A stretch of 64,000 nt of DNA from Carya illinoinensis (GCF_018687715.1 NC_056762.1:29190864-29254863), one strand, 5' to 3'. Numbered from the stretch's first letter, positions 1-11,821 are shown. The notes: a model not told the origin generated them from the sequence alone. Translations and numbers: made by a program.

Positions 1-260
1 CACTATGTATAACTAACGGTAAATGGGAGCAGTGGACGTAGCACCGTCCTTGTCCAGATCATGCTACCACAATTGTAGTTAATTATTACTGGCAGCCTGC
101 ACAAATATATATTATGAATAAATTAATGATAAAATTATATACATATTAAACTAGAAACCATACCAATATTATATATCTAATGAAATTTATAAAAAAGAAA
201 TATAAATTTAAAATTTAACATATCATATAAAGTTATAATATCAATTCGTCATGAGTTTAT

Positions 261-293
<33 letters not shown>

Positions 294-517
294 ATTTATA
301 AATTCCAGCAGAGATATGCAGCCCTCACATATTAAATCTTTATACAACAAAGTAGCCATATATATAATATATAATATTCAACTAGATAGACTCTGTAATT
401 AAGCTGATATTTCAACATATTGCTTTGGAAGGAACGTTAAGGTCATGAGTGCTATAAAAGCTCACCTAAGTAGCCATATTATTATATCCAGGTGTAGGTT
501 AAGAAAAATCCATAATA
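1..517 (+). promoter_or_regulatory. 5' flank and promoter of CYP88 copy 1 (segmental duplicate)
   Basis: This stretch matches 53511-54003 almost base for base, with about eight substitutions plus microsatellite length changes, so it belongs to a segmental duplication whose left end lies outside the window. A TATA-like TATAAAAG at 453-460 sits about 60 bp before the ATG at 518. A TA dinucleotide run lies near 262-282. No other gene is visible here. Confidence 0.75.
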
Positions 518-539
518 ATGGAGTTGTTGTGGTTGATTA

Positions 540-900
540 TGTTGAGGGACCATCCCATGTGTGCCGTCCACTTCATGTGGTGTCCATACTTTATCTATAT
601 GCTCATGTGTTCATGTGGTGATGTTTCTCACATGTGCTTTCATTGAGAATTCAGCATTGCATTCCAGCGCATATGTGGAGGGAGATGAGCTCATCCTCTC
701 CACTATGAATAGGAGAGGATATCTGAAGTATAAACCATCTCATTGAGAGAGTGAAGTGAGAAGTATGTGTAGTGCCATTTGAGATAGAGTTGTTTTGAAT
801 ATAGTGTTTCCGCTCAGTGGACGTAAGCAAGTTGCCAAACCATTTAAATATTGTCTCTATCTATTTTGTGTTTATTTTCAGGGCAGCTCAAGGCACAACA
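540..900 (+). repeat. 5' LTR of the Copia element in CYP88 copy 1
   Basis: A 361-bp LTR with TG...CA ends. Against the 3' LTR halves (5627-5877 and 7353-7460) I count about 33 differences, mostly transitions, so roughly 9% divergence. A pyrimidine-rich stretch ending in CAG lies about 20 bp from the 3' end in both copies and resembles a splice acceptor. Confidence 0.92.
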
Positions 901-902
901 AT

Positions 903-914
903 TGGTATCAGAGC
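903..914 (+). promoter_or_regulatory. Primer-binding site (initiator Met tRNA) of the Copia element
   Basis: TGGTATCAGAGC begins two bases after the 5' LTR. It is the standard plant Copia primer-binding site, complementary to the 3' end of initiator methionine tRNA. Confidence 0.9.
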
Positions 915-1471
915 TTCGGTTCGTGCTACCCAAAAAATTGCAGTTAATCGAAATCAACTTTTGATCACACCACAATGTTCCTCTCGTCAAGATGGATCTG
1001 TTGCCGCAAACGGCATCGAAAACAAACACTGGAGGAGCCCGCACGCGCCTCTAGAAGTTGGAGAGTGTGATTCACGTGCCTCAGTCGCAGCCAGAGGAAG
1101 AAGACGACTGAATCACACGTGCCCACACGCGCATCAGAGGTTGAAGACGCGTGAGTTACATGCGCCAACGCGCCCCCAGGCGCCTTACAAAGCTTCAGCG
1201 CGTGTCATACACGCCCCCTCACGCGCAAACAGGAGCTGCTACGCGTGTACTACACACGCCCACGCGCCGACCAGACGCCCTACTCAGCGCGTGCATCTCA
1301 CGTGCCAGACGATCAGGACCGTCCATTTTTTAAATCCATTTTGGGCTTGATCTAAGCTATTTGGAATCCAATTTCAACGATCAAATAGTGCTTTCTAACT
1401 ATTTGGATCATTCCGGACTCATTCATATGGTTAGAATTTTGAAATTTTGTGTCTAAATTTTATAAATTCAA

Positions 1472-2290
1472 ATGGAAAGATCTGGAAGAGATAAGAGTTC
1501 TGAAAATGCCAGTAGATCTGGATGTCGGACCACAGTGTCAAATGCCAAGTTTGAAGTTAAGAAGTTCGATGGAACAAGCAATTTCAACATGTGGCAGTGT
1601 GAAGTCATGGATGTTTTGATCCAACAAGAGTTGGCCGAATATTGCGTTGGAAGGAAAGCCAGATGATATGACTGATCAGGCTTGGAAGAAGCTTAATACA
1701 CAAGCTTGTAGTACAATCCGATTATGCCTTACCAAAGAACAAAAGTATTTTGTCATGAGAGAGACAAATGCTAAGATACTTTGGCAGAAATTGGAGGATA
1801 AGTTCATGAAGAAGAGCATTAAGAGCTGTTTGCATTTGAAGAAAAAGCTTTTTAGATTCCAATTTCGTGAAGGTAATTCTATGTCTGAATATCTGAATAG
1901 TTATAACCAAATTCTTGCTGATTTGTTAAACTTGAATGTTGAAATTGAAGATGAAGATAAAACTTTACATTTGTTAAATTCCTTGCCTGATACATATGAG
2001 CATTTAATTACTACTCTACTATATGGGAAGGAAAGTATTAGTTTTGACGATGTATCTAGTTCTTTAATTAGCAATGAATACCATAGAAAAGATAAGCAGG
2101 TACAACTAGATACATCAAGTGAAGCGCTAACAGCAAAGGGAGACCCCAGTCAAGGTATCCCGGAAAGAAGAAAGGTTTTCAATCGAAAACTCAAGCCACA
2201 TCACGTGGTCCATCAGTCGGAAGAAAGGTCGTTAGAGACGAGTGTTCCTTTTGTCACAACAAAGGGCACTGGAAGAAGGATTGTCCCAAG
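1472..2290 (+). pseudogene. Copia gag (UBN2-type) with zinc knuckle, frameshifted
   Basis: The gag of the retroelement starts at the ATG at 1472. The frame shifts near 1650 and again before the zinc knuckle. The middle part (1647-2200) is a UBN2-type gag region that would form the particle core. A CX2CX4HX4C knuckle (C-S-F-C, G-H, C) is encoded at about 2243-2284 but in a different frame from the preceding gag. No intact gag can be made from this copy. Confidence 0.85.
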
Positions 2291-5200
2291 CTAAAGGGAC
2301 AACAGCAGAATCAACCCCCACAGCCAATGTCGTGGACAAAAATAATGATTCAGATTTTTCCTTGATAAGTTCATCATCCATTTGTCATTCTGATGAATTG
2401 ATTATGGATTCCGGATGTACCTATCACATGTGTCCCAATCGGGACTGGTTTACTAACTTCACAAAGATTGAGGGTGGAGCAGTACTTTTGGGTAATGACA
2501 ATGCATGTAAGACTCAGGGAATAGGTAGCATTCGATTAAAGCTGCACGATGGCAGCGTCAAGACTCTGACAGAAGTTCGGTACGTTCCGGACTTGTGGAA
2601 GAATCTCATCTCACTTGGATCTCTGGATTCAAAGGGATTCAGAATCACCATTGAAGACGGAACTCTCAAAATACTAATGGGAGTTCAGGTGGCTATGAAG
2701 GGTTTGAGGCGAGAAAACTTATACTTCTTGCAAGGAAGTACTGTTGATGGAAGAGCTTCCACAGGCTGTGAGAAGCTAGATGAGACTGATGCCGACACCT
2801 CCAGTCTGTGGCATATGCGTATGGACACGCAGGAGAAAAAAGCTTTGCAAACACTAGTGAAGCAAGGCTTACTCAAAGGTGCCAAGACTGGTAAACTGTC
2901 TTTCTGTGAGCACTGTGTATTGAGCAGAGGTGGATCAAGTTTGGAACCGATGTACACAATACACAGGAAATACTTGACTATGTACACTCTGATGTTTGGG
3001 GACCTACCCAAAATGCATCTTTGGGAGATAAACATTGGTTTGTAACTTTTGTAGATGATTATTCTCGTCGTGTGTGAGTATATACAATGAAGAATAAAGA
3101 TGAAGTGCTGCAAATCTTCCTTGATTGGAAGAAAATGATTGAGACTCAGACCTGCAAAAAGATCAAGCGGCTCAGATCTGATAATAGAGGTGAATACACT
3201 TCAGATCCCTTCATGGAAGTATGCCGGAGAGAGGAAATTGTCAGACACTTCACAGTACGAGGTACACCGCAGCAGAATGGTGTGGCAGAACGAATGAATC
3301 GTACTTTACTAGAGAAAGTGCGATGTATATTGCTGGATGCTGGATTCAGTAAACAATTTTGGGCTGAAACTGTGACATATGTCTGCCACCTCATCAATCG
3401 ACTACCCACGTCTGCCAATGACGGGAAGACACCCACTGAAATGTGGAGAGGTACACATGCTACTGATTATGACTCTTTACACGTTTTCGGATGTTCTGCT
3501 TACTATCATGCTAAAGAAAGTAAGCTTGATCCTAGAGCCAAGAAAGTAAAATTCTTGGGCTTTAGTACTGGTGTAAAAGGGTATAGATTCTGGTGCATAG
3601 AATCTAAAAATGTGATCATCAGTAGAGATGTTACCTTCAACGAATCTGAGATGCTTAAGTCACATAAGCATAGAGATTCCAGTGAAGGCAGCCATGATAG
3701 CGAAACACCTGGTGATTCGCAAAAGGTGGAGTTTTCCACTCGAAAGGATTCAGGAGAAACAAATGGAGAGCACGGACAAGATGAGGTTGATAGTCCAGTC
3801 ACAGTACCTCCAATACAACCTGAATCAATAGCAACCAACAGACCGAGAAGAGAAAAACGTGTACCGACACGTTATGCAGACTATGTGACATATGCATTAC
3901 TAGTTAAAGGGTGTGAGATCCCAACCACTTACAAAGAAGCCATACAGTCCAGTGAACAAGTTGAATGGACAAAGGCAATGAATGAAGAGATGCAGTCTCT
4001 TCACCAGAACCAGACTTGGGAGCTTGTGCCGCTTCCAAAAGGAAAGAAGACAATTGGCTGTAAGTGGATCTTCAATCAGAAATATGATCAAGCTGCTAAA
4101 AATGGATTACGATACAAAACTAGGTTGGTAGCCAAGGGCTACGCTCAGACAGAGGGAATTGACTACAGTGAAGTATTCTCTCCTGTTGTGAAGCATTCAT
4201 CCATTCGGATATTGCTAGCTTTGGTTGCACAATATGACCTTGAGTTAGCACAGCTTGATGTAAAGACAGCTTTCTTACATGGTGATCTGGAAGAGGAGAT
4301 CTATCTATCTCAACCAGAAGGATTCAAAGAAGCTGACAAAGAAAACTAGGAATGCAGTTTGAAGAAGTCTCTCTATGGCTTGAAGCAGTCACCTCGGCAA
4401 TGGTATAAGCGGTTTGACCGTTTTATGATGGATCTGAAATACACTCGTTGCCAATACGATCATTGTGTATATTTCAGAAAACTTACAGATGGATCTTTCA
4501 TTTATTTGCTTTTATATGTAGATGATATGTTGATTACATGTAAAAGCAAAGTGGAGATAGATCGCTTAAAAACTCAGTTAAGTCATGAGTTTGACATGAA
4601 AGATCTAGGAGAAACTCGAAGAATACTGGGGATGAAGATCAGCAGAGATAGGGTGAAAGGCACAGTTCACCTTACTCAGAAGCAATATCTGAAGAGAATA
4701 TTGCAACCCTTCAACATCGACTCAAAGACAAAGCCGGTGAATATTCCTATGGCCCCATATTTCAAGCTCAGTGCATTGCAGTCTCCTAAAACCGATGAAG
4801 AACGGGACTACATGAGAAATGTCCCATATGCAAGTGTTGTTGGAAGCTTAATGTATGTCATGGTGTGTACACGACCTGATATCTCCCAGGCCGTTAACTT
4901 AATTAGCCGCTATATGCATAATCCTAGAAAAACTCATTGGCATGCGGCTAAGTGGATTCTACGGTACATTTTAGGAACCGTAGATATTGGTTTAAAGTTC
5001 GAGAAGAGTGAAGATAGTCTATGGTATGTTAACTCAGACTATGCAGGTGATCTTGACAAACGCCGATCGACAACTGGATATGTGTTCACTATGGCTGGAG
5101 GACCAGTTAGTTGGCGATCAACTTTGCAGTCGACAATTGCACTATCATCAACTGAGGCTGAATACATGGCTGTAACAGAAGCCGTGAAAGAAGCCATTTG

Positions 5201-5480
5201 GTTACAGGGATTGGTAACAGACTTGGGTTTTAAGCAACAAGAGGTTACCGTTTACTGTGACAGTCAAAGTGCAATTCATCTGGCCAAGAATCAAGTATAT
5301 CACTCTCGAACAAAACATATAGATGTCTGTTTCCACTTCGTACGTGAGATATTGGAAGAAGGGGACATTCTACTTCAGAAGATTGGCACTGAAGATAATC
5401 CAACAGATATGTTGACAAAAGTCGTCATTGGGATCAAGTTCAACCACTGTTTGGACTTGATTAATATCTCATACTGCTGA
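2290..5480 (+). pseudogene. Copia pol (protease, integrase, RT, RNase H), decayed
   Basis: Protease D-S-G is encoded at about 2407. The GAG-pre-integrase H/C region follows at about 2790-2930. The integrase core has D at 2991, a second D near 3178 and E near 3289. Reverse transcriptase carries the YVDD catalytic motif at 4515-4526. RNase H includes the TEAEY motif and the last conserved block ends near 5425. Breaks: a frameshift near 3020-3045, an in-frame TGA at about 3074 and an in-frame TAG at 4347. Domain order is that of Copia. The length matches a full-size pol, so this is an old complete copy rather than a deletion derivative. Confidence 0.92.
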
Positions 5481-5610
5481 GCACCTACGAGTGCATTGGT
5501 GCCTTAGGGCGCATTTGATAGCGGAGATCTCTCATGGCAAACGAACATTTCGATAAAGGGATGAAATCATTGGAAGGATACAACATGTAGTATCCTAATG
5601 TGGCACACTT

Positions 5611-5625
5611 GGATGAAGGGGGTGA
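5611..5625 (+). promoter_or_regulatory. Polypurine tract of the Copia element
   Basis: A purine-rich GGATGAAGGGGGTGA run ends one base before the 3' LTR start at 5627, the position expected for the plus-strand primer. Confidence 0.75.
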
Positions 5626-5877
5626 TTGTTGAGGGACCACCCCATGTGTGCCGTCCACTCCATGTGGTGCCCATACTTTGCCCATGTGCTCATATGCCCA
5701 TGTGGTGATGTTCCTCATATGTGCTTTCATTGAGAGTTCAGCATTGCATTCCAGCGCATATGTGGAGGGAGAGGAGCTCGTCCTCTCCTGTAAATAGGAG
5801 AGGATGTCTAAAGCATAAACCATCCCATTGAGAGAGTGAAGCAAGAAGTGTGTGTAATGCCATTTGAGATAGAGTTG

Positions 5878-7347
5878 TGTTGAACTCAAAGTTTCAAGTT
5901 TCATGTGATTATAAATCTACACATGGATTTTGATGATAACAAATGAATTCAAAGAATAAAGGAGTTTCAAGCTCAAGTTGTCCACACAATAGAGTCAAAC
6001 ACATCAAAGAACCAAGCATGAGCAAGAAGGAAACAAGTTCACATTAAAATTATAGAGTAATGTTGTAAATCTCTTAAAATTCGAAATTAGGATTAATGCT
6101 CAAAATTAATATTTTATCATAAAGCATTAAAATACATTTTCCACATGTGCATGAATATTTTTGAAAATTAAATTTGAAAATTTTGAAAGATGATTGATTG
6201 TCATCTTTTACATGTACATGCCTTGATTAAAGGGTTGAATTTTGAAAATATTTAAAGATGATTGATTGTCATCTTTTACATGTCCATGCCTTGATTAAAG
6301 GGTTGAACTTTGAAAATATTAAAGATGATTGATTGTCATATTTCACATGTGCATGTTTTATTTGAATATTTTCAAAAGTGATTGATGCTTTTTTAGACCT
6401 ATACAAAAGGTAGATGATTTTGTTTGAAAATTTTGAAAAGTAAAGTGTGTTCCTTTTGTCATATACAAAAAGTAAAAGATTAGGTTTGAATTTTTTGAAA
6501 AGGAAAGTGTGCTCTTTTTGTCATATGCAAAAAGTAAAAGATTAGGTTTGAATTTTTTTGAAAAGGAAAGTGTGCTCCTTTTGTCATATGCCAAAAGTAA
6601 AATATTAGGTTTGATTTTTTTGAAAAAATGAATGATGTTGTCTTTGACAATTGAAAAAGAAGAACTTTTTATTTGAATTTTTTGAAAAAGTGAATGATGT
6701 TGTTTTTGACATGTGAATCTTTTTTAATTTGAATATGAAGTCTCATCTGCCTATAAATAGATCATTTGAGAGCTTCACATTTACAACACCAAGAGCATAC
6801 AACATTCATTCAAAGTTTTCATTCTCTCTTCTCTAAGCATTGAGCATTAATCCTTGTTCATTTTGAGAGATATAGCTTGCACTGTATTGTTCTTATTTCA
6901 CTCATTGAGGAGTGTTTTCTGATAACCTATCCACTATCAGCTTTTGTATCAGAAAAAGGGTGTGTATAATCCTTGTGCGTGTAGAAAGTATTCTACACGG
7001 GGAATAGTTGAATCACCACGTGTAAGGTGATTGCAAGTGTAAAGGGTGTTCTATACGGATCCTTTGTAGCGGTGTTGTTCAAAGGTGTAATAGGTTTCTA
7101 TCTCCACCTGAATGAGGTTGAATAGTGAATTTGGGAATCCTCAAGGGGTAGCTTGAGGCGAGGACGTAGACAGTGAGACCGAATCTTGTTAACATACTGA
7201 GTTTGCTTCTCTCTTACCCTTACTCTTTATATTTATTGTTATTTCATATTTTGTTTACATTTTATATTATATATTTGATTTATAATTGTTATTTTTTTTA
7301 ATACAACTCAATTCACCCCCCCTCTTGTGTTAGTTATCTGGGCAACA
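5878..7347 (+). mobile_element. Solo LTR (SIRE-like Copia) nested in the 3' LTR
   Basis: A 1,470-bp insertion starts TGTTGAACTC and ends GGGCAACA, flanked by the 5-bp TSD AGTTG (5873-5877 and 7348-7352). There is no coding capacity or primer-binding site inside. The end, with a C-run followed by CTCTTGTGTTAG, resembles the end of long SIRE-type Copia LTRs, and a TATA-like CTATAAATAG occurs near 6750. The best reading is a full element reduced to a single LTR by recombination. It post-dates the host Copia element. Confidence 0.85.
6170..6720 (+). repeat. Degenerate tandem repeats inside the solo LTR
   Basis: Two related repeat types follow each other. About 70-bp units carry GATGATTGATTGTCAT (near 6190, 6258 and 6323). 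They are followed by about 65-bp units carrying TTTTTGAAAAGGAAAGTGTG (near 6430-6600). Short reading frames over this stretch are products of the repeat, not genes. Confidence 0.75.
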
Positions 7348-9864
7348 AGTTGTTTTGAATATAGTGTTTCCACTCAGTGAACGTAGGCACGTTGCAGAAC
7401 CACTTAAATATTGTCTCTATCTATTTTGTGTTTATTTTCAGGGCAGCTCAAGGCACAACAGATTATTGGAGTTCTCTTGGGTGGATATGTGTTTCTATTC
7501 AGGTTTCTGAGAAGATTTAACGAGTGGTATTATGTAGGCAAGCTGGGGAAAAAAAATATCCTCTCCCTCCTAGTGATATGGGTTGGCCTTACCTTGGTGG
7601 TCTCCCAACCTTCCTCAAAGCTTTCAGATCCAATGACCCTAATTCCTACATCTACAACCTTGTAAACAAGTAACCCTCTCTCTCTATCTCTCTTTCTGTC
7701 TCTGCTTCCCCAAGATGCTAATTATATATAAATGCTTTAAAATATTTTTCTGGTTTGAAATTAATTATCTATGTGCAGGTATGGCAGGACTGGTATCTAC
7801 AAGACGTTTATGTTTGGGAGCCCAAGTGTGATTGTTTCTATCCCAGAAACATGCAAAAAAGTTTTGATGGATGATGAAAGGTTCAAACTAGGTTATCCTA
7901 AGGCCACAACCATCCTTACAGGTAGAAGATCATTCCATGGCATTTCAAACTCCGAGCACAAGCGCCTTCGCCGGTTAACCACATCTTCGATCAACGGCCA
8001 CGAGGCACTGGCCGGGTATATTGACCTTATTGAGGGCATTGTGGTAACCTCATTGGAGAAGTGGGCCAGCATGAAGGAGCCAATCCAGCTCTTGGCAGAG
8101 TTGAGAAGGTTTGCCTTTAAGGTCATCACCAACATTTTCATCAGCACCCACAGTGAGTCTGTTATTTCGGCAGTGGCAAACTTGTACAGTGATTTAAATG
8201 CTGGAATAAAGTCTCAGGCCATTAATATTCCTGGATTTACATTCCATAGAGCGCTCAAGGTAAAGATGCTTTAGTACTTAATGAGCAATAAAACCCTAAT
8301 ATTACATTCCTTTTTAAATAAAAAAAAAGGGGGAAGCTATTGGTGATCACACAAATTAATGAGAGTTCATGAATTAAGGAACGTTTTTTCTTTGATTCAG
8401 GCACGAAAAAAGTTGGTGAAGATATTCCAAACTGTACTGGATAAAAAGAGGGAAATGACCAAAAACGATTCCATTGATAATAATCCAACGGAGATGCAAA
8501 AAGATATGATGGATTTGCTATTGGGAGTTAAAGATGAAGATGGAAGACAATTGGAGGATGAGGATATCATAGATTTACTACTCGTGTTCATGTTAGCCAG
8601 CCATGAAAGCTCTGCCCATGGAGCATTGTGGGCAGTGATCTACATGTCACAACATCCAGAAATCTTCATGAAAGCCAAGGTGGGTTTTGTGTTATACTCT
8701 CTTAAAATAAATAAAACATACAGTAATCTCATGACTTAAATTTTTATTAAAATTAAGTTGAATTCTACTACTTAATTTTCAGGAAGAACAAGATGAGATC
8801 GTGGAAAGAAGACCGTCTACACAGAAAGGACTGAGTCTCACGGAGATCAGGCAAATGGGATATCTTTCTAAGGTATCATATATTTGTGCATTGATGAAGG
8901 CTCGACGTACGTACGTGAATATAATCTTAATCGAACTGATCTTGAGTTTATATGATCTCATCTTCTCGAATAATTTATTTATAGCTATAGTACTAATGTC
9001 GGTACCGTGCGCATACCCTGATCTCTCTTAATTTAATCTTAATTAACATGACTGCTGATAATTACTTCATAAACTAGGTAATAGAGGAGACGTTCCGCAG
9101 AACAAGTATCTCATTTTCGGTTTTCAGAGAGGCCAAAGAGGATGTTGACATAAATGGTTAGCCATTCAATCTCATACAAGATATATATATTCAAATTATT
9201 TCAAACATCTGATCCCCTTTTCATGTTAATTTCTAAGGAGAAAATCATATATACATTATTTGTTTGCAGGTTATCTCATTCCAAAGGGATGGAAAGTCTT
9301 GGTCTGGAGCAGAGGAGTCCATATGGATCCCGAAAACTATCCAAACCCTAAAGAATTTGATCTTTCAAGATGGGATGTAAGTTCTACATGTTGACATGAA
9401 TACATGATCATGTACATGCATTTTAATTTATTTATTATTTTTAATTTATTTATATATAAATTATACTTAGAGGCTCACATACGTACGTACTACTGAAATA
9501 TCATAATTAATTAATTAATTAATTTGCTTGAGTATTGTGCAGAATAAATCCAGATCAGTTGGAAGCTACCTTCCTTTTGGATTAGGAAGTAGGTATTGCC
9601 CTGGAAGTGATCTGGCCAAGCTGGAGATCACCATCTTCCTCCATCATTATCTCAGAAAACTACAAGTAATATTATTTAAGTTTATTTGCTATATTCTAAA
9701 TATTAATGCAATTATATACCTTTAAAATTTAATTTTTTTTCCTTCTTTATTCTCTTTAATATTGGTGCAGTGTGGAGCGACTTAACCCAGATGGCCCGAT
9801 AAAATATTTACCCCTTCCAAGTCCTGCAGACAAGTGCCCAGCAAGAATCATAAAAGTCACATAA

Positions 9865-10496
9865 TCGTTTTCCATTTCATGCATGCATGCTCAAATATTA
9901 ATGTTGTAATATGTATTGGTTAATTAACTTCATACATCGAATAAATTAAAGCTTTAATGCTTTATTTGTTTTTAAAAAAAAAAAAAAAAATCTACTGATG
10001 ATTGTATTAGGATTTACCACGTGATTAATTTAATTTCGAGTGCTGTTGAATTTTCCAATTTATAATTACTAGCTGTAGACGGCCCTCACGATGCGTGAAA
10101 GTAGTTTATGATATTTAATGAAAACAATACATACAATTTCCTTTAAAATTAATTAATTTGTCTTAAATATGCTTTTAATTATTTCAAGATATATACCATG
10201 ATCAATATCGCCAAAACTCAAGAAAAATTAATTAGATTGAGAAACCCATGATCTTTGTGAAATATTCCTTTTTTTTTTGTAACAAATATATATATATATA
10301 TATATATAGTACTAAAGTGATGAGATTATAATTCATATTTATAATTCTATACTATTTCTCAAGTCCATTTTACTCTGTAAAAGACATGATGTGTTGTGAA
10401 AATTAAGAAACTATATTATTATTTGATCACGTTGTTCAATAATTTTCATTTTAAATAAAAAGTAGAAATTTAATTAGATATATTTGATTTAAAGTA

Positions 10497-10547
<51 letters not shown>

Positions 10548-10682
10548 AAAGTTTGATTTAATTATAAAGCAATGGAAATATTTTTCATTTAATGAAGTCA
10601 TAACAAAATAGCGGATAACATGATGATAAAATTACTTGATGCTTGAAATCTATTACAATGGATATCATGTTGATACTTGATG
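9865..10682. other. 3' flank of CYP88 copy 1; end of the segmental duplication
   Basis: AATAAA-like signals lie near 9939. Homology with the copy 2 flank runs to about 10580 (copy 2: about 57390). Copy 2 lacks about 350 bp corresponding to 9908-10257, with a TTGT microhomology at the junction, so a deletion in copy 2 is the simplest reading. A long TA microsatellite lies at 10501-10543. No gene is seen. Confidence 0.7.
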
Positions 10683-11614
10683 ACGGCTGTAAATTTAAAC
10701 CGCTTAACCGACCCGGCTCAAAAATTCCGAGGCAACCGACCCGGAATGAAACGGGTAAGAAACGGAAGCCTTCTGTTTGAGTTCCAAAATTATTCAGCTA
10801 ATTCGGTTAATACCCGATAACCGAATTTAAAGACCAACATTTTAGTCATTTACTGGATTCTCTTCCTTCCAGCAGACACCCAGTCCTCTCCTTCATGATT
10901 CTACTCTCTCGATTCTCAGTCTATACTCAGCCCCCTCACTCAGTTTTGGCCATACATGGACCCTAACCTGTTTGCTATGGAAAAGGAAGTGTATCTCTGT
11001 TCTCTTTGCAGGGTGCAGAATTCATCAAATCCATGGCATTTATGGATGATTATGCTCAAGAATGTTAGTAAAATCATAATTGGCAAAAATTTTCCATGTT
11101 TTGGTGAAGGATGTATGAATCAGCCACTTGTATATATACCATAATTACTCAAGATTGGTTTCATCTAGGGACCAAATAGCGTCTTTAATGGGAGGATTTT
11201 ATGGAATGTTTGACCTTGATCTTGATCTGGGTGAAAGTATAGGGAAGAACTCCTACTTCATTGGATTTTCCCGCAAATATTAACATCTTCAAAGTATCCT
11301 TGGCTTATGTTGTATCTACGTGCAGATGAAACTGAAGGATTTAATGGTGGTTATCACTATGGTAGTCGTGGAATCATAAGAAAGGTTTCTTCCTTCGCTT
11401 TACTTCTTCCTCGCAAGCAATAAAAATTTGTAGCGAATATAGTATATAAGATTTTGTATACATAGTCGGGTAATCGGGTAATTTCCGAACAAAATCGGCT
11501 TTTAGTTAATAAGTTAATTTGACCGGTTTGGAAATGTCTAGTTCGGAAGTCTATGTGTTCGGGTCGGGTCGGAAGTCCACTTTTCGGTCCAAGTTGGGTC
11601 GAGTGAACAACCCT
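10683..11614. mobile_element. Non-autonomous hAT-like element, 932 bp
   Basis: It is flanked by a perfect 8-bp duplication ACTTGATG (10675-10682 and 11615-11622). The ends form a short imperfect inverted repeat (ACGGCTGT at the left, AGGGTTGT as the reverse complement of the right). Subterminal ACCCGG/CCGAACC-type motifs are typical of plant hAT families. No transposase is present. The interior (10860-11440) has 5'-UTR-like and exon-like stretches, including a possible exon after a TTTGCAG acceptor near 11010, which may be captured host DNA that I do not recognise. Confidence 0.75.
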
Positions 11615-11821
11615 ACTTGATGTTGATCATTAGAGAGTGTCGATGATCTGCATCTTAAGCAGACTTCAGAAAATTGCAAAGAAAATAATAGTATTATATC
11701 TATACGTTCACTTGCACACCTCTCATATTCAGAATCAATCAATGCATGCGCACATGTTGCATCCCATCATCCATTCTTTTTAAAATTTATACACAACACA
11801 GAAATATCCAAAAGATGCACA

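Larger units (their letters stand above)
540..7460 (+). mobile_element. Ty1/Copia LTR retrotransposon inserted in CYP88 copy 1 exon 1
   Basis: The element begins TGTTGAGGGACC and ends GGCACAACA, flanked by the 5-bp TSD GATTA (535-539 and 7461-7465). Removing the element plus one TSD restores the exon 1 sequence seen at 54004. LTRs are 540-900 and 5627-7460, the latter enlarged by a nested insertion. A primer-binding site complementary to initiator Met tRNA is at 903-914, and a purine tract lies at 5611-5625 just before the 3' LTR. The domain order protease, integrase, reverse transcriptase, RNase H is that of Copia. The polyprotein is like the Tnt1/Tork lineage and carries several stops and frameshifts, so it is not autonomous now. 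Confidence 0.95.
5627..7460 (+). repeat. 3' LTR of the Copia element, split by a nested solo LTR
   Basis: The first part is 5627-5877 and the second 7353-7460, after the nested insertion and its TSD. Together they match the whole of the 361-bp 5' LTR. The second part abuts the CYP88 exon 1 remnant. Confidence 0.93.
518..9864 (+). pseudogene. CYP88-type cytochrome P450, copy 1, disrupted by a Copia retrotransposon
   Basis: This is a broken paralogue of the P450 at 54004-57067. Exon 1 is split: the ATG and 22 bp lie at 518-539, then the retroelement, then 7461-7669. The other exons are 7779-8259, 8401-8679, 8783-8872, 9078-9156, 9270-9376, 9543-9665 and 9771-9864, with GT-AG borders. Besides the insertion, exon 1 has lost one base in the A-run near 7549-7556, which frameshifts it. 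Exon 7 has one extra A near 9657-9660, so the last exon reads into TAA at 9783 and about 30 C-terminal residues are lost. The I-helix motif is ASHESS where the paralogue has AGHESS. The heme loop [10 protein letters not shown] survives. CYP88 members are ER-bound monooxygenases. With three independent lesions, no functional enzyme is expected. Confidence 0.93.

Noticed and set aside
903..914. Possible tRNA gene at TGGTATCAGAGC sites (also 45491 and 59852)
   Set aside because: Only the primer complement is present, with no cloverleaf around it.
7411..7665. 84-codon frame joining LTR sequence to CYP88 exon 1
   Set aside because: It begins with a non-ATG codon inside the LTR and goes out of frame at the exon 1 deletion.
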